Source: Muribaculaceae bacterium
GTDB taxonomy: Bacteria; Bacteroidota; Bacteroidia; Bacteroidales; Muribaculaceae
Length of the DNA stretch: 64,000 nucleotides
Assembly (NCBI GenBank): GCA_017409345.1
Contig: JAFQSX010000013.1
Coordinates: 1 to 64,000 of the forward strand
Direction: 5' to 3'
In this document: positions 37,137-47,330 of the stretch, piece after piece
Layout: the number at the start of each line of letters is the position of its first letter
How positions within the stretch are numbered: the first letter of the stretch is position 1
The notes under the pieces: generated by a model
What the model saw: only the letters and a program-made list of their open reading frames with translations
The model's database searches: none
Told to the model about the DNA's origin: nothing
Program-made: the position numbers and the translations under genes

Positions 37137-37916
37137 ATGAAGATTGCAATTATAGGAGCAGGAAATATGGGTGGGGCTATTGCTCGTGGTCTTGCTCATA
37201 GTAATATGGATATAAATATTTCAGTAGCCGATCTTGCTCAAGATAAATTAGATGAACTAAAAGCGGAGTATGCTGCTATTGAGGTATCTACCGATAGCAT
37301 GGCTGTTGTAGCCAATGCCGATGTAGTACTTTTGGCGGTAAAACCATGGCTAGTTGAACCTGTGATAAAAGGTGTGTTGCCAGCGCTTGATCTTTCGCGT
37401 CAAATTATTCTTTCAATTGCTGCCGGTGTAGATATCGCAACATTGACCTCTTGGCTTGGTAATGAAAACGCAGTTGTGTTCCGTGCAATACCCAATACTG
37501 CAATATCAATTCATCAAAGTATGACATTTGTGAGTCACAATGCAAATGTTACGACAAGTCAAGTGGCAGAGGTAGAGGCGATATTCAATGCTCTTGGGAA
37601 GGCGGCAGTAATAGAAGAACGCTTGATGGGTGCTGCTACATCACTTTGCTCTTGTGGCATCGCGTTTGCTATGCGATATGTACGTGCTGCTACTGAGGGT
37701 GGGGTAGAACTTGGCATTTATCCTAATGATGCAAAACAATATGTGTTGCAAACTCTTCGTGGAGCAGTTGAACTACTCGAGGCAACCGGAAATAATCCTG
37801 AGGTAGAAATTGACAAAGTCACAACTCCCGGAGGTATCACAATTAAGGGATTGAATGCAATGGAAGCACACGGCTTCACTAACTCGGTTATTGAAGGCCT
37901 AAAAGCGAGTAAATAA
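37137..37916 (+). CDS. proC: Pyrroline-5-carboxylate reductase
   Basis: A 259-residue NAD(P)H-dependent enzyme with the Rossmann start IAIIGAGNMGGAIARGL. The C-terminal family signature (about 205-255) includes the VTTPGGITIKGLNAME segment. It reduces 1-pyrroline-5-carboxylate to L-proline in the cytosol. Co-transcribed with argD (14-base gap), linking ornithine/arginine and proline metabolism. Length is typical. Confidence 0.93.
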   Translation: MKIAIIGAGNMGGAIARGLAHSNMDINISVADLAQDKLDELKAEYAAIEVSTDSMAVVANADVVLLAVKPWLVEPVIKGVLPALDLSRQIILSIAAGVDIATLTSWLGNENAVVFRAIPNTAISIHQSMTFVSHNANVTTSQVAEVEAIFNALGKAAVIEERLMGAATSLCSCGIAFAMRYVRAATEGGVELGIYPNDAKQYVLQTLRGAVELLEATGNNPEVEIDKVTTPGGITIKGLNAMEAHGFTNSVIEGLKASK

Positions 37917-37945
37917 TACTAATTCTAAACAAATAATAAAAACAC

Positions 37946-38302
37946 ATGTCAGTAAACAAAGTTATACTAGTGGGAAATGTAGGGAAAGATCCTGAAATCC
38001 GTTATGTAGAGAGTCGTCCGGTTGCATCGTTATCATTGGCAACAACAGATCGTGCCTATACGACTGCATCGGGAGCCCAAGTGCCTGAACGTACAGAATG
38101 GCACAATTTAGTAATGTGGGATAAATCGGCCGAAATTGCAGAGAAATATATTCGCAAAGGAACAAAACTTTATGTAGAAGGCAAACTTCGTACTCGCATG
38201 TGGGAAGATCGAAATACGATCAAACACTATGTAACTGAAATTATAGTAGAGCAGTTTGATATTCTTTCTCGCCCTCAACAATCACAACCCACGCAAGGAT
38301 AA
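37946..38302 (+). CDS. ssb: Single-stranded DNA-binding protein, short tail
   Basis: A 118-residue OB-fold protein starting MSVNKVILVGNVGKDPEIRY, with TEWHNLVMWDKSAEIAEKYI and KLYVEGKLRTRMW blocks that are diagnostic for SSB. It binds single-stranded DNA and normally recruits partners through an acidic C-terminal tip. Here the protein stops at QQSQPTQG, just after the OB fold, and has no acidic tail. It may be an accessory SSB or rely on another paralogue for partner binding. It lies 29 bases downstream of proC and ends at a strong terminator. Confidence 0.88.
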   Translation: MSVNKVILVGNVGKDPEIRYVESRPVASLSLATTDRAYTTASGAQVPERTEWHNLVMWDKSAEIAEKYIRKGTKLYVEGKLRTRMWEDRNTIKHYVTEIIVEQFDILSRPQQSQPTQG

Positions 38303-38330
38303 GCCGCAGATCGTAAGAAATAAAAAAGAA

Positions 38331-38360
38331 AACGCGCAAGAGGAACTCTTGCGCGTTTTT
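38331..38360. terminator. Bidirectional terminator
   Basis: A 12-bp stem, AACGCGCAAGAG with CTCTTGCGCGTT and a 3-base loop, ends in TTTTT. It lies between the convergent ssb and tricorn-like genes. Confidence 0.85.
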
Positions 38361-38377
38361 GTGTTAGTATATCATTT

Positions 38378-41300
38378 TTATTTTTTATCCAAATCTTTCA
38401 GTAGGGTCTCAACTGCGACGCGGAGTTGGGTGTCTTCGCCGGTTACTACGGTTGCAGGGTCGTTGGCAACTTTGATGTCGGGTTCAAGTTGACTATTTTC
38501 GAGGTATGAGCCGTCGGGTAGGCGATAGCCTACTACTGGGATACCAAACACCAATGATGGGTCTTGCAATGTTACCCAATTAACACTTGTCATTGTTCCG
38601 GGAACGGGCATACCTACGAGTTTGCCAAGTCCACGATGTTTATATACCCATGGTGTGCCATGAGCATTACTATAGTTGGCTTCGCATTGTACCATAATGC
38701 TTGGTTTGTTCCAACGACGGCTAGGCATGTCGCATGCTTCTACGCCACGCACTACTTGAGTGAAGTATTTTTTGCCACTAAACAATACTTCAATGTCTTC
38801 GTGAAGACGACCACCTCCATTCCAACGAGTATCAATAACGATACCTTCGCAGTGGTTGTATTTTCCAAGCACATCGGCATAAACTTCACGGAAACTGCCG
38901 TCGCTCATTGATTGAATATGAACATATCCCAATCGACCGTTTGACCAACGCTCAACATCGGCAGCACGTTGTTTTATCCAACGATTATATAGTAACGAAT
39001 TTTGAGCACCCGATGTAATTGGTAAAACAACTTCGTCCCATCTATCGCCCGATTCGGGGTTGTAGATTGATACAAGCGTTTTTTTCTTGGCAATGCCATT
39101 AAATATAGTAGTATAGTCTTCGTCTGCTTTGATTTCGACTCCATTGATTTTTTCAATGATGCATCCGGCTTTGACTTTAGATGTAGATCGATCAAATGGT
39201 CCTTTTTCAAGAACTTCGGCTATCTTCAATCCATCTTTTTCATGAGCCCAATCATATAATAATCCAAGTGTAGCAGTAGCATCAGTTGCAGGTTTTCCAC
39301 CGTAGCGACCACCTGTGTGTGATACATTTAGTTCACCAAGCCATTCGCTCAACATTTCGGCAAAATCGTAATTATTGTTGATGTGGGGAAGGAAACGACG
39401 ATAGTTTTCGGTCATCATTTTCCAATCAACGCCATGCATATCTTTTACATAGAACATTTCGCGTTCTTGACGAGCCACATAGTCAAACATATATTCTCGT
39501 TCGGCAGGGGCATCAAGTTTCATTGTTGCCGAATAAGAAATGTTCGTAAGTTTGTCGTTTGATGGTGTGAGTTTTTTCATCATTCGACTTCCAAGCAAGT
39601 ATATATTGCCTGATTTATCCATTTCAAAAGAGAGGTATCCGGCATTTAATTTGCTGACGATCTTGGCTTCGGGTTTGCGAAGTTTGATTTTCCATAGATC
39701 AAATCCTTTTTCTACCGCAGAAAGGTAATAGAGGCTCTCTCCATCTTTGGAAATAATGGCGCCACCAATATTAGATGAATTGGGAGTAAGTCTTACGATG
39801 CGATCTTCAATTCCGTCAAGTTCAACATTAATATCTTTAGAAGATTTAGTTGAGTCGGCTTTTTCTGTTTTTTTATCATCTTTCTTTTTCTTATCATCTT
39901 TTTTCTTTGCGTCGGCCTCTTTCTTTTGCGCTTTTTCAACCTCTTTATAGAGAGCATAGTCTTCTTCGTTGAGGCGGTACTTGTCGTAAGCATCTTGATT
40001 GAGGAATACCAACATAGCATCACTCATTGATCCCCATGATGCGTGATTGCGCATACCATATCGTTCGGATAGGAAAAGAATGGCGTTTCCGTTCATAATC
40101 CAATAAGGTGATTCATCAAAGTAGCCACTGCGGGTAATGTTGGTGATTTTTCCACCTTTGGCACTTACAATAGCGATGTCGCTATATGGATCGTGCATAT
40201 TATCAACTACTTCAAGAGTAAACCATTTGCCATCAGGCGACCATGAATAATTAAATCCACCATTGCGGCGTGAATGAGTTGAACCATCGGTGACTTGACG
40301 CACTTTTTTGCTTTTTACATCCATTACCATCAACTTGTTACGGTCTTGGATGAATGCAAGTTCTTTTCCATCGGGTGAGTATTGAGGATAAGTGCGTTCA
40401 ATATTATCATTAAATAGTACTTTTTCAATGATAGTGGTTGCATTTGGGAAATTGGGGTCATCTTTACGCTCAATTGTTGCAGTGTAGATGTTCCATTTAC
40501 CATTGCGCTCACTCATGTAGGCAATAGTGCGATTATCGGCAGCCCATGAAGGTTGACGTTCTGCTTCTGGAGTATGAGTAATTTGTTTAGTAGTGGTGTA
40601 GTCGGTAGATGTGACAAATAATTCACCACGATAGATGAATGCTACTTGTTTCCCGTCGGGAGATACTGTTGCGGCTGATGCTCCTGATGAAACATTAAGT
40701 TTTTTAAGAGGAGTTTCATCATCAGTAACAATATTTATCGCCACTTTTGTGGGTTTATTTTTACCACGTTTAGTATATATTTCACCATTATAGGTAAATG
40801 CTAGAGTGCCGTCGGCTCCTTGTGATAAGAATCGAACAGGATGAGTCTTAAAAGAAGTAACTGCAGTTACTTCTTTAGGATTGTGTATATTCAAGGAATA
40901 TACATTCATTGATCCTCCATTGCGTTCACTTAAAAAGTATATTACATTATTATCTTCTGTATCAACAATCGGATTGCGATCTTCGCCGGCATGATTGGTG
41001 ATATTTATATGATTGCCGGTATTGGAATCGTAATACCAAATGTCGCGAGTGATTGATGACGTGTGATGTTTTCGCCATTCATCTTCCATCCCTTTTTGGT
41101 CTTGGTAGAAGAATGATTTACCATCAATATTGAAATTAATCATTTGTGCAGGCGATGCAAGCATCAATTGTATGCGTCCCCCATTTGTGGGAATACAATA
41201 TAATTCGGTTAATCGGCGAGAAGGGAATAATGCACTTGATGCAGGGTCTTGTAGCGCTGCAGAGAAAATAATGTTTTTGCCATCGGGAGAAAAGGCCTCT

Positions 41301-41635
41301 GGTGTTTCAATCTCAGATGAATAAGTGATGCGAGTGGCTTTTCCTCCAGATGCACTCATTGTATAAATATCTTGACCTCCATTTCGGTCGCTTGTAAATG
41401 CAATAGTCTTTCCGTCAGGCGACCAAATCGGTGTTGCTTCATACGAATCTAATGTCGTGAGGCGAATAGCATCTCCACCTTTTGTCGCTACCTTGTATAT
41501 ATCACCTTTATAAGTGAAAAGGATTTGACTTCCATCGGGCGATATTTTTACATCACGCAACCACAATGGAGTAGTTGCAGATGCGCTTAATACGCATGCT
41601 GCTAATGAAAATGATAAGATTGTTTTTTTCATCAT
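38378..41635 (-). CDS. Tricorn-like S41 protease with PD40 propellers
   Basis: A 1085-residue exported protein with a signal peptide (about 1-20, ending ASA). Tandem PD40 blades occupy about 25-540 (ISPDGSQILFTY, WSPDGKTIAFTS, FSPDGKNIIFSA and others). A Lys/Glu/Asp-rich linker lies at about 560-600, a second propeller and core at about 605-760, a PDZ domain at about 800-880 and an S41 peptidase domain at about 900-1060. The S41 block IDTRWNGGG and the nucleophile-type Ser in EANYSNAHG are visible. Tricorn homologues degrade peptides; export suggests periplasmic action. It could start at either of the two initial Met codons. Confidence 0.88.
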   Translation of the reverse strand: MMKKTILSFSLAACVLSASATTPLWLRDVKISPDGSQILFTYKGDIYKVATKGGDAIRLTTLDSYEATPIWSPDGKTIAFTSDRNGGQDIYTMSASGGKATRITYSSEIETPEAFSPDGKNIIFSAALQDPASSALFPSRRLTELYCIPTNGGRIQLMLASPAQMINFNIDGKSFFYQDQKGMEDEWRKHHTSSITRDIWYYDSNTGNHINITNHAGEDRNPIVDTEDNNVIYFLSERNGGSMNVYSLNIHNPKEVTAVTSFKTHPVRFLSQGADGTLAFTYNGEIYTKRGKNKPTKVAINIVTDDETPLKKLNVSSGASAATVSPDGKQVAFIYRGELFVTSTDYTTTKQITHTPEAERQPSWAADNRTIAYMSERNGKWNIYTATIERKDDPNFPNATTIIEKVLFNDNIERTYPQYSPDGKELAFIQDRNKLMVMDVKSKKVRQVTDGSTHSRRNGGFNYSWSPDGKWFTLEVVDNMHDPYSDIAIVSAKGGKITNITRSGYFDESPYWIMNGNAILFLSERYGMRNHASWGSMSDAMLVFLNQDAYDKYRLNEEDYALYKEVEKAQKKEADAKKKDDKKKKDDKKTEKADSTKSSKDINVELDGIEDRIVRLTPNSSNIGGAIISKDGESLYYLSAVEKGFDLWKIKLRKPEAKIVSKLNAGYLSFEMDKSGNIYLLGSRMMKKLTPSNDKLTNISYSATMKLDAPAEREYMFDYVARQEREMFYVKDMHGVDWKMMTENYRRFLPHINNNYDFAEMLSEWLGELNVSHTGGRYGGKPATDATATLGLLYDWAHEKDGLKIAEVLEKGPFDRSTSKVKAGCIIEKINGVEIKADEDYTTIFNGIAKKKTLVSIYNPESGDRWDEVVLPITSGAQNSLLYNRWIKQRAADVERWSNGRLGYVHIQSMSDGSFREVYADVLGKYNHCEGIVIDTRWNGGGRLHEDIEVLFSGKKYFTQVVRGVEACDMPSRRWNKPSIMVQCEANYSNAHGTPWVYKHRGLGKLVGMPVPGTMTSVNWVTLQDPSLVFGIPVVGYRLPDGSYLENSQLEPDIKVANDPATVVTGEDTQLRVAVETLLKDLDKK

Positions 41636-41714
41636 TAGTTATATGTTTTAAGATTTAATCGTGAGCGATACCCATATCGTTAATTGAAGTTATATGTGAT
41701 TAATTTATTAAACA

Positions 41715-41722
41715 CAAAGATA
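41715..41722 (-). promoter_or_regulatory. Probable -7 element for tricorn-like gene
   Basis: On the minus strand this reads TATCTTTG, 79 bases before the start, in a 250-bp divergent intergenic region. Confidence 0.5.
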
Positions 41723-41806
41723 GTAATTATTTTAGGTAATTTCTATAAATTATAAGGAATAGATTTTTGAATATTATTGAATGGAGAGATAATATTAAAC
41801 TTTCGC

Positions 41807-41814
41807 TATATTTG
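41807..41814 (+). promoter_or_regulatory. Probable -7 element for OmpA-lipoprotein operon
   Basis: TATATTTG lies 71 bases before the start codon of the 41886 gene. No ideal -33 partner is present. Confidence 0.5.
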
Positions 41815-41885
41815 TAAAATATAGAGCAGGAATTTGCGTTATAGTATTTAGGTATTTAGTATAAGCCTCAATTAGATTAGTATTT

Positions 41886-43856
41886 ATGAAAAGAATAATT
41901 TATTTTTCTGTTATAATATTTGCTATAATCATGACCGGTTGTCGTGGAGCAAAGTTGTCGGTTGCCGATGAACAAATGGCTCGAGGAGAGTATCATGATG
42001 CGGCAAAAACATATCGTAAGGTATATAATAAACTAACTAAAAAAGAGCAACGAGGACAACGAGGCGAAGTTGCGTTTAAAATGGCCGAATGCCATCGCCA
42101 TTTAAACCAAAGTGCTCGTGCATCAGCAGCCTATCAAAATGCTATACGATATGGTTTCCCCGATTCAATGGCTCAATTACATCTTGCTGAAATGTTGCAT
42201 GCTGAAGGTAAATATTCGGCAGCAATTAATGTATATAGAGAATTTTTGATGCGTAATCCAGACTCGTTTACAGCCAAGAATGGATTGGCTGGAAGTGAAA
42301 TGGCTCTTGCAAATCAAAAACAAAAGACTACTCGTTATGTGGTAAAAAATGCCAAATTATTTAATTCTCGTCGAGCCGATTATGCTCCAATGTATTTCGA
42401 TAAAACTTGTGATGCATTATATTTTACAACCACAAATGAAAAGGTTACCGGAGAGAAAAAAAGTGAAATAACAGGAATGAAAAACGGTGATGTGTGGTTT
42501 GCTAAAAAGAATGAGAAAGGAGAATGGCAACGCGCTGAAACCGTTGAAGGAGAGTTGAATAGTGATTTTGATGAAGGTATTATTTCATTCTCCCCTGATG
42601 GGAATACAATGTATCTTACTAAAGCCCGTCGTGAATTAAATGCAAGTACAGGTGTTGAGATTTATACATCACAACGCTCCGATGCAAAATGGAGTGCTCC
42701 GGTGAAATTTGAGATCACATCAGATACGGTATCTAGTTACGGCCATCCTGCTGTGTCACCTGATGGAACATATTTATATTTTACTTCCGATATGCCGGGA
42801 GGAGAAGGTGGAAAAGACTTGTGGCGTATAAATCTTAAGGAAAAAGCCGGTTCGCTTGAAAATATGGGTAATATATTAAATACTCCGGGCGATGAGGAAT
42901 TTCCTTATGTGAGAACTGATAGCTTATTGTATTTCGCTTCAAATGGTCATCCCGGGTACGGTGGACTTGATATTTTTAGAGCCGAGTTACAACCCGATGG
43001 CCGTTGGAAAGTAATAAATATGGGAACTCCGGTAAACTCTTCGTCAGACGACTTCGGTATAACATTTGGTAAAGGTGAAGACGGCTTTTTAAGCTCTAAT
43101 CGAGGCGATGGAAGAGGATATGACCATATATATTCATTTGAATTGCCTGAATTGGATATCTCTATTTCGGGATGGGTATTAGATAAGGATGAAGAACCGG
43201 TGCCTAATGCTGTAATTAGAATTGTGGGTAATGATGGTTCAAATCAGAAGGAGGTGGCTCGTGATGATGGCTCGTTTAAATTCCCATTAAAACGAGGCGT
43301 GAGTTATGTTATGCTTGCTGGTGCAAAGGGATATCTTAACTCAAAGCAAGAGTTTGTGAGTGATAATGCTGAAGAAGATGCCGAATATAGTATTGACTTT
43401 TTCTTATCATCAATAAATAAACCAAATGTGGTTGAAAATATCTTCTATGATTTTGATCAAGCGACGTTGCGACCAGAGTCAAAAGAGGCACTTGATGAAT
43501 TAGCGCAAATTCTTCGTGAAAATCCACATATTACAATTGAAATGGCGTCTCATACTGACCGATGGGGAGAGGATGACTATAACTTGGATTTGTCTCATCG
43601 AAGAGCAAAATCGGTTATAGATTATCTTGCTGAAGTGGGTATAAATGCCGATAGATTGCAATATCAAGGATATGGCGAAACTCGTCCAAAGACAGTGACA
43701 AAAAAAATAGCAAACGATTATCCTCAGTTTGAAGAAGGAACGATTCTTAATGAAGAATTTGTAAGCACATTAAGTGAGGAGGATCAAGAAATTGCCGACC
43801 AAATAAATCGTCGCACTGAATTTTCTGTATTGTCGGTAGATTATAACATGTATTAG
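41886..43856 (+). CDS. PorE-like OmpA lipoprotein (TPR, PD40, CRD, OmpA)
   Basis: A 656-residue lipoprotein; Cys19 follows the lipobox IMTG. Domains in order: TPR-like helices (about 25-125), PD40 beta-propeller (about 155-405, e.g. FSPDGNTMYLT and VSPDGTYLYFTS), a carboxypeptidase-regulatory-like fold (about 425-510) and an OmpA-like PG-binding domain (about 525-650, with FYDFDQATLRPES and SHRRAKSVIDYL). This order matches PorE of the Porphyromonas gingivalis T9SS, an outer-membrane lipoprotein anchoring the machine to PG. T9SS cargo elsewhere in the window makes that reading plausible, though similar OmpA proteins with other roles exist. It precedes a GSCFA gene by 3 bases. Confidence 0.75.
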   Translation: MKRIIYFSVIIFAIIMTGCRGAKLSVADEQMARGEYHDAAKTYRKVYNKLTKKEQRGQRGEVAFKMAECHRHLNQSARASAAYQNAIRYGFPDSMAQLHLAEMLHAEGKYSAAINVYREFLMRNPDSFTAKNGLAGSEMALANQKQKTTRYVVKNAKLFNSRRADYAPMYFDKTCDALYFTTTNEKVTGEKKSEITGMKNGDVWFAKKNEKGEWQRAETVEGELNSDFDEGIISFSPDGNTMYLTKARRELNASTGVEIYTSQRSDAKWSAPVKFEITSDTVSSYGHPAVSPDGTYLYFTSDMPGGEGGKDLWRINLKEKAGSLENMGNILNTPGDEEFPYVRTDSLLYFASNGHPGYGGLDIFRAELQPDGRWKVINMGTPVNSSSDDFGITFGKGEDGFLSSNRGDGRGYDHIYSFELPELDISISGWVLDKDEEPVPNAVIRIVGNDGSNQKEVARDDGSFKFPLKRGVSYVMLAGAKGYLNSKQEFVSDNAEEDAEYSIDFFLSSINKPNVVENIFYDFDQATLRPESKEALDELAQILRENPHITIEMASHTDRWGEDDYNLDLSHRRAKSVIDYLAEVGINADRLQYQGYGETRPKTVTKKIANDYPQFEEGTILNEEFVSTLSEEDQEIADQINRRTEFSVLSVDYNMY

Positions 43857-43859
43857 TAT

Positions 43860-44843
43860 ATGTCACAATCATTTCGAACCATAGTAGAGCCTCTCAAATA
43901 TCGAGGGTTGATAAATCATCGTCAGGGAATAGTGATGATGGGTTCGTGTTTCAGTGATAATATAGGTGCAAAATTAGAACAAGCATATTTTGATGTTGAA
44001 ATCAACCCATTTGGGACATTATATAATCCTGCAAGTATTGCTTGTGGGATTGATGATTTATTAAATAAACGTTTGTTTAATAAATCAGACCTTATACGGG
44101 TTGATGGCGATAATCGGTGGCATAGTTTTAGTCATCATTCATCATTCTCAAAAGTAAGTGCAGAGGATATGCTTGTAAATATCAATCAACAGATTGAAAA
44201 TGTGCATCAAGCCATTTGTAAAGCATCGGTATTGATAATTACATTTGGTACTGCGTGGGTTTATGAGCATAATGATACACAAAAGGTCGTTGCTAATTGC
44301 CATAAACTGCCTGCCTCAAATTTTAATCGTCGTTTGATGAGTGTTGATGAGATTGTGATACAGTGGCAAAATGTCATAGAACGATTGCGACGATTAAATA
44401 AGGATATTCGCATTATATTTACGGTAAGTCCGATAAGACATCTGCGAGATGGGGCACATGAGAATCAGATAAGCAAATCTATTTTGTTATTAGCAATAAA
44501 TGATTTAATAAAAAAAGATAATCAACTTATATATTTTCCTGCGTATGAAGTGATGAATGATGATTTGCGTGATTATCGATTCTATGCGTCAGATATGACA
44601 CATCCTTCGGAGATCGCTGTTGATTACATTTACGACTTATTCTCTAAATCATTCTTTAATGACGAAACATTGAAGTTGGCGGTAGAATGTCGTCGATTAT
44701 ATAGACGATTGCAACATCGTCCCATGAGTGATGATGTTGAGGCTGTAACTCGATTTGAAACAGCCACTCAAGAATTACAAGCACAGATGTTGTGCCTATA
44801 TCCATTTTTGGAAAAAACATTAATGAAAAATCACAAGAAATGA
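43860..44843 (+). CDS. GSCFA-domain protein
   Basis: A 327-residue protein named by its own motif: GSCFSDNIG near residue 28, with NPFGTLYNPASI, ITFGTAWVY and VSPIRHLRDG, and a late DMTHPSEIA segment. The layout resembles SGNH/GDSL esterases (Ser in GSCF, His in THPS), so an O-acyl esterase or transferase is plausible. The real substrate is unknown. Its stop overlaps the start of the MurF-Alr gene by four bases (ATGA), indicating translational coupling and perhaps a wall-related role. Confidence 0.8.
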   Translation: MSQSFRTIVEPLKYRGLINHRQGIVMMGSCFSDNIGAKLEQAYFDVEINPFGTLYNPASIACGIDDLLNKRLFNKSDLIRVDGDNRWHSFSHHSSFSKVSAEDMLVNINQQIENVHQAICKASVLIITFGTAWVYEHNDTQKVVANCHKLPASNFNRRLMSVDEIVIQWQNVIERLRRLNKDIRIIFTVSPIRHLRDGAHENQISKSILLLAINDLIKKDNQLIYFPAYEVMNDDLRDYRFYASDMTHPSEIAVDYIYDLFSKSFFNDETLKLAVECRRLYRRLQHRPMSDDVEAVTRFETATQELQAQMLCLYPFLEKTLMKNHKK

Positions 44844-47311
44844 TATATTCTATTTCAACAATTGCACAGATATTGCATTTGCCTGAACCTAAAATTCCGG
44901 CATCAAACATAAGTATATTATTGACCGATAGTAGGTCGCTGACTTATCCTGAAGATACATTGTTTTTTGCATTGCGAACACGCAATAATGATGGACATCG
45001 ATATCTCCATGATTTGCATCAATGTGGGGTGCGTAACTTTGTAGTGGATCATGTCCCGGCGACGATGCAGAATGTTGATGATTGTAATTTCTTAATAGTT
45101 CCTGATGTAAAAAAAGCATTACAATCAATTGCGACATATCATAGAGGACGATTTACTTCTCCGGTGATTGGAATTACCGGGAGTAGGGGAAAGACTGTAG
45201 TCAAAGAGTGGTTATATCAGTTGTTGTGTGCCGATTATAGCATTGTTCGTAGTCCTAGAAGTTATAATTCGCAAATAGGGGTACCCTTGTCAATCTGGGA
45301 AATGAATGAGAATACGCAACTAGCCATATTTGAGGCTGGGATATCTCAACCCGATGAAATGATATCGTTGCAATCAATGATTAGACCACAATTATCTATT
45401 ATTACAAATATAGGAGAGGAGCATGATGAAGGTTTTTCTTCTCATAGATTGAAATGTGAAGAAAAAGTTATGTTGTGTCGTGATTGCGATTGCATTATAT
45501 ATAATGGGGATGATGAATTAATCAGTGAAGTTGTTGCAAACGCAGGATTGACAGTAAAGGAAATCGCATGGTCCCGTCGTGATCCGGATTCTCCATTGTT
45601 TATATCATCAATAAAAAAGGTTGGCGATAAGACAAATATTAAGTACTCTTATCTAAAATATGATGGGGAGATTGAAATCCCATTTATTGGAGATTATGAT
45701 ATTGAAAATGCTATACATTGTTTGGCGGTAATGCTATATTTATGTCGCCCATTTGAAGTCATTTCATCACGAATGACTTCATTGGCAGCGGTTGGAACTC
45801 GATTGAATGTAATAGAGGGTGTCAATAATTGCTTATTAATATATGATGCATATACATCCGATTTTCATTCATTAGCCCCTGCTCTTGATTTTATGAATCA
45901 ACGCACCACTAAATCTCATTCGACAACGGTGATATTAAGCGATGTGATGCATGAAACTAAAAGCGGAGAGGCTCTTTATAAGTCAATAGCGCGTTTATTA
46001 CAACAAAAATCAATAAATCGTGTAATTGGCATTGGTGAGGAGATATCTTGTTATAGTGCATTATTTGGCGATAATGCAACGTTTTATCCATCAACTAATG
46101 CATTTTTATCAACGATAACTACAAGCGATTTCAAAGATGAGATTATATTAATAAAAGGTGCATCTCATTTCCATTTTGAGTCATTAAGCGATGTATTTGA
46201 GGCTCGTCAACATGAAACGGTTTTGGAAGTAAATCTTGATGCCGTGGTACATAACTATAATTTTTATCGTTCTCGCGTAAAGCCCGAAACCGGTATCGTG
46301 TGTATGGTAAAAGCATCGGGTTATGGTGCCGGATCTTTTGAATTGGCAAAAACATTGCAAAGTCAAGGTGCTGCCTATTTGGCCGTTGCTGTTCTTGATG
46401 AGGGTGTTGACTTGCGTAAGGCGGGAATAGCAATGCCTATAATGGTGCTAAATCCTAAAGTTGTTAATTATAAAACGCTATTCACATATCGTTTAGAACC
46501 GGAAATTTATAGTTTTGAGATACTTGATGAGATTATAAAAGAGGCTACAAAATTTGGTATTACGAATTATCCTGTTCATATCAAACTTGATACAGGAATG
46601 CATCGATTAGGATTTTTAGAAGAGGATATGCCTAAATTGGTCGAAAAATTGAAAAATCAAAATGTAATAAGACCATGTTCGGTTTTCTCTCATTTAGCAA
46701 CTGCCGATTGTCTTGATATGGATGATTATACTAATCGTCAGTTTGAGTATTTTTATCGTTGTTGTGATATATTGCAAAGTGGATTTGAAGAGCATATTAA
46801 GCGTCATATACTTAATTCTACAGGTATAACTCGTTTCCCACAGCATCAATGTGATATGGTGAGATTGGGAATTTGTTTATATGGTATTCCTACAGTCAAT
46901 GATGGCTCTCAAGATGAACTACGCCCTGTATCATCATTACATAGTGTTATAATTTCAATAAAGGAATGGAGCGCAGGAACAACGATTGGCTATTCTCGAA
47001 AAGGAGTTCTGACACGCAATTCGCGCATTGCAACAATTCCGATTGGTTATGCCGATGGTATTGATCGCCATTTAGGTAATGGCAATGCATTTGTTCTGGT
47101 CAATGGTCATCGTTGTCCTACTGTGGGAAATATTTGTATGGATATTTGTATGATTGATGTAACCGATGTTGATTGTAATGTGGGTGACGCTGTTGAGATA
47201 TTTGGAGAAAATGTAACGGTTATGGAACTTGCTAGCCGATTAGATACTATTCCTTATGAAATCTTGACATCGGTATCTCAACGAGTGAAGAGGGTGTATT
47301 ATCGTGAATAA
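44840..47311 (+). CDS. murF-alr: Bifunctional MurF ligase - alanine racemase
   Basis: A fusion of about 823 residues. The start at 44840 is preferred over an upstream ATG at 44792 because it forms the ATGA overlap with GSCFA and begins at the conserved MurF N-terminus. MurF part (about 1-450): ATP loop GITGSRGKT (Gly111-Lys118 region), ligating D-Ala-D-Ala to UDP-MurNAc-tripeptide. Alr part (about 455-823): PLP Lys491 in MVKASGYG and the catalytic Tyr region IGYSRKG, making D-Ala from L-Ala. The fusion, common in Bacteroidales, couples D-Ala supply to PG precursor synthesis. The P-loop has Arg where MurF usually has Asn (GSNGKT). Confidence 0.9.
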   Translation: MIYSISTIAQILHLPEPKIPASNISILLTDSRSLTYPEDTLFFALRTRNNDGHRYLHDLHQCGVRNFVVDHVPATMQNVDDCNFLIVPDVKKALQSIATYHRGRFTSPVIGITGSRGKTVVKEWLYQLLCADYSIVRSPRSYNSQIGVPLSIWEMNENTQLAIFEAGISQPDEMISLQSMIRPQLSIITNIGEEHDEGFSSHRLKCEEKVMLCRDCDCIIYNGDDELISEVVANAGLTVKEIAWSRRDPDSPLFISSIKKVGDKTNIKYSYLKYDGEIEIPFIGDYDIENAIHCLAVMLYLCRPFEVISSRMTSLAAVGTRLNVIEGVNNCLLIYDAYTSDFHSLAPALDFMNQRTTKSHSTTVILSDVMHETKSGEALYKSIARLLQQKSINRVIGIGEEISCYSALFGDNATFYPSTNAFLSTITTSDFKDEIILIKGASHFHFESLSDVFEARQHETVLEVNLDAVVHNYNFYRSRVKPETGIVCMVKASGYGAGSFELAKTLQSQGAAYLAVAVLDEGVDLRKAGIAMPIMVLNPKVVNYKTLFTYRLEPEIYSFEILDEIIKEATKFGITNYPVHIKLDTGMHRLGFLEEDMPKLVEKLKNQNVIRPCSVFSHLATADCLDMDDYTNRQFEYFYRCCDILQSGFEEHIKRHILNSTGITRFPQHQCDMVRLGICLYGIPTVNDGSQDELRPVSSLHSVIISIKEWSAGTTIGYSRKGVLTRNSRIATIPIGYADGIDRHLGNGNAFVLVNGHRCPTVGNICMDICMIDVTDVDCNVGDAVEIFGENVTVMELASRLDTIPYEILTSVSQRVKRVYYRE

Positions 47312-47330
47312 GTAAAACTAATCTATATTG

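Noticed and set aside
44792..44839. Upstream start of murF-alr inside the GSCFA gene
   Set aside because: It would add residues not matching MurF and overlap GSCFA by 52 bases; the ATGA overlap at 44840 is more natural.
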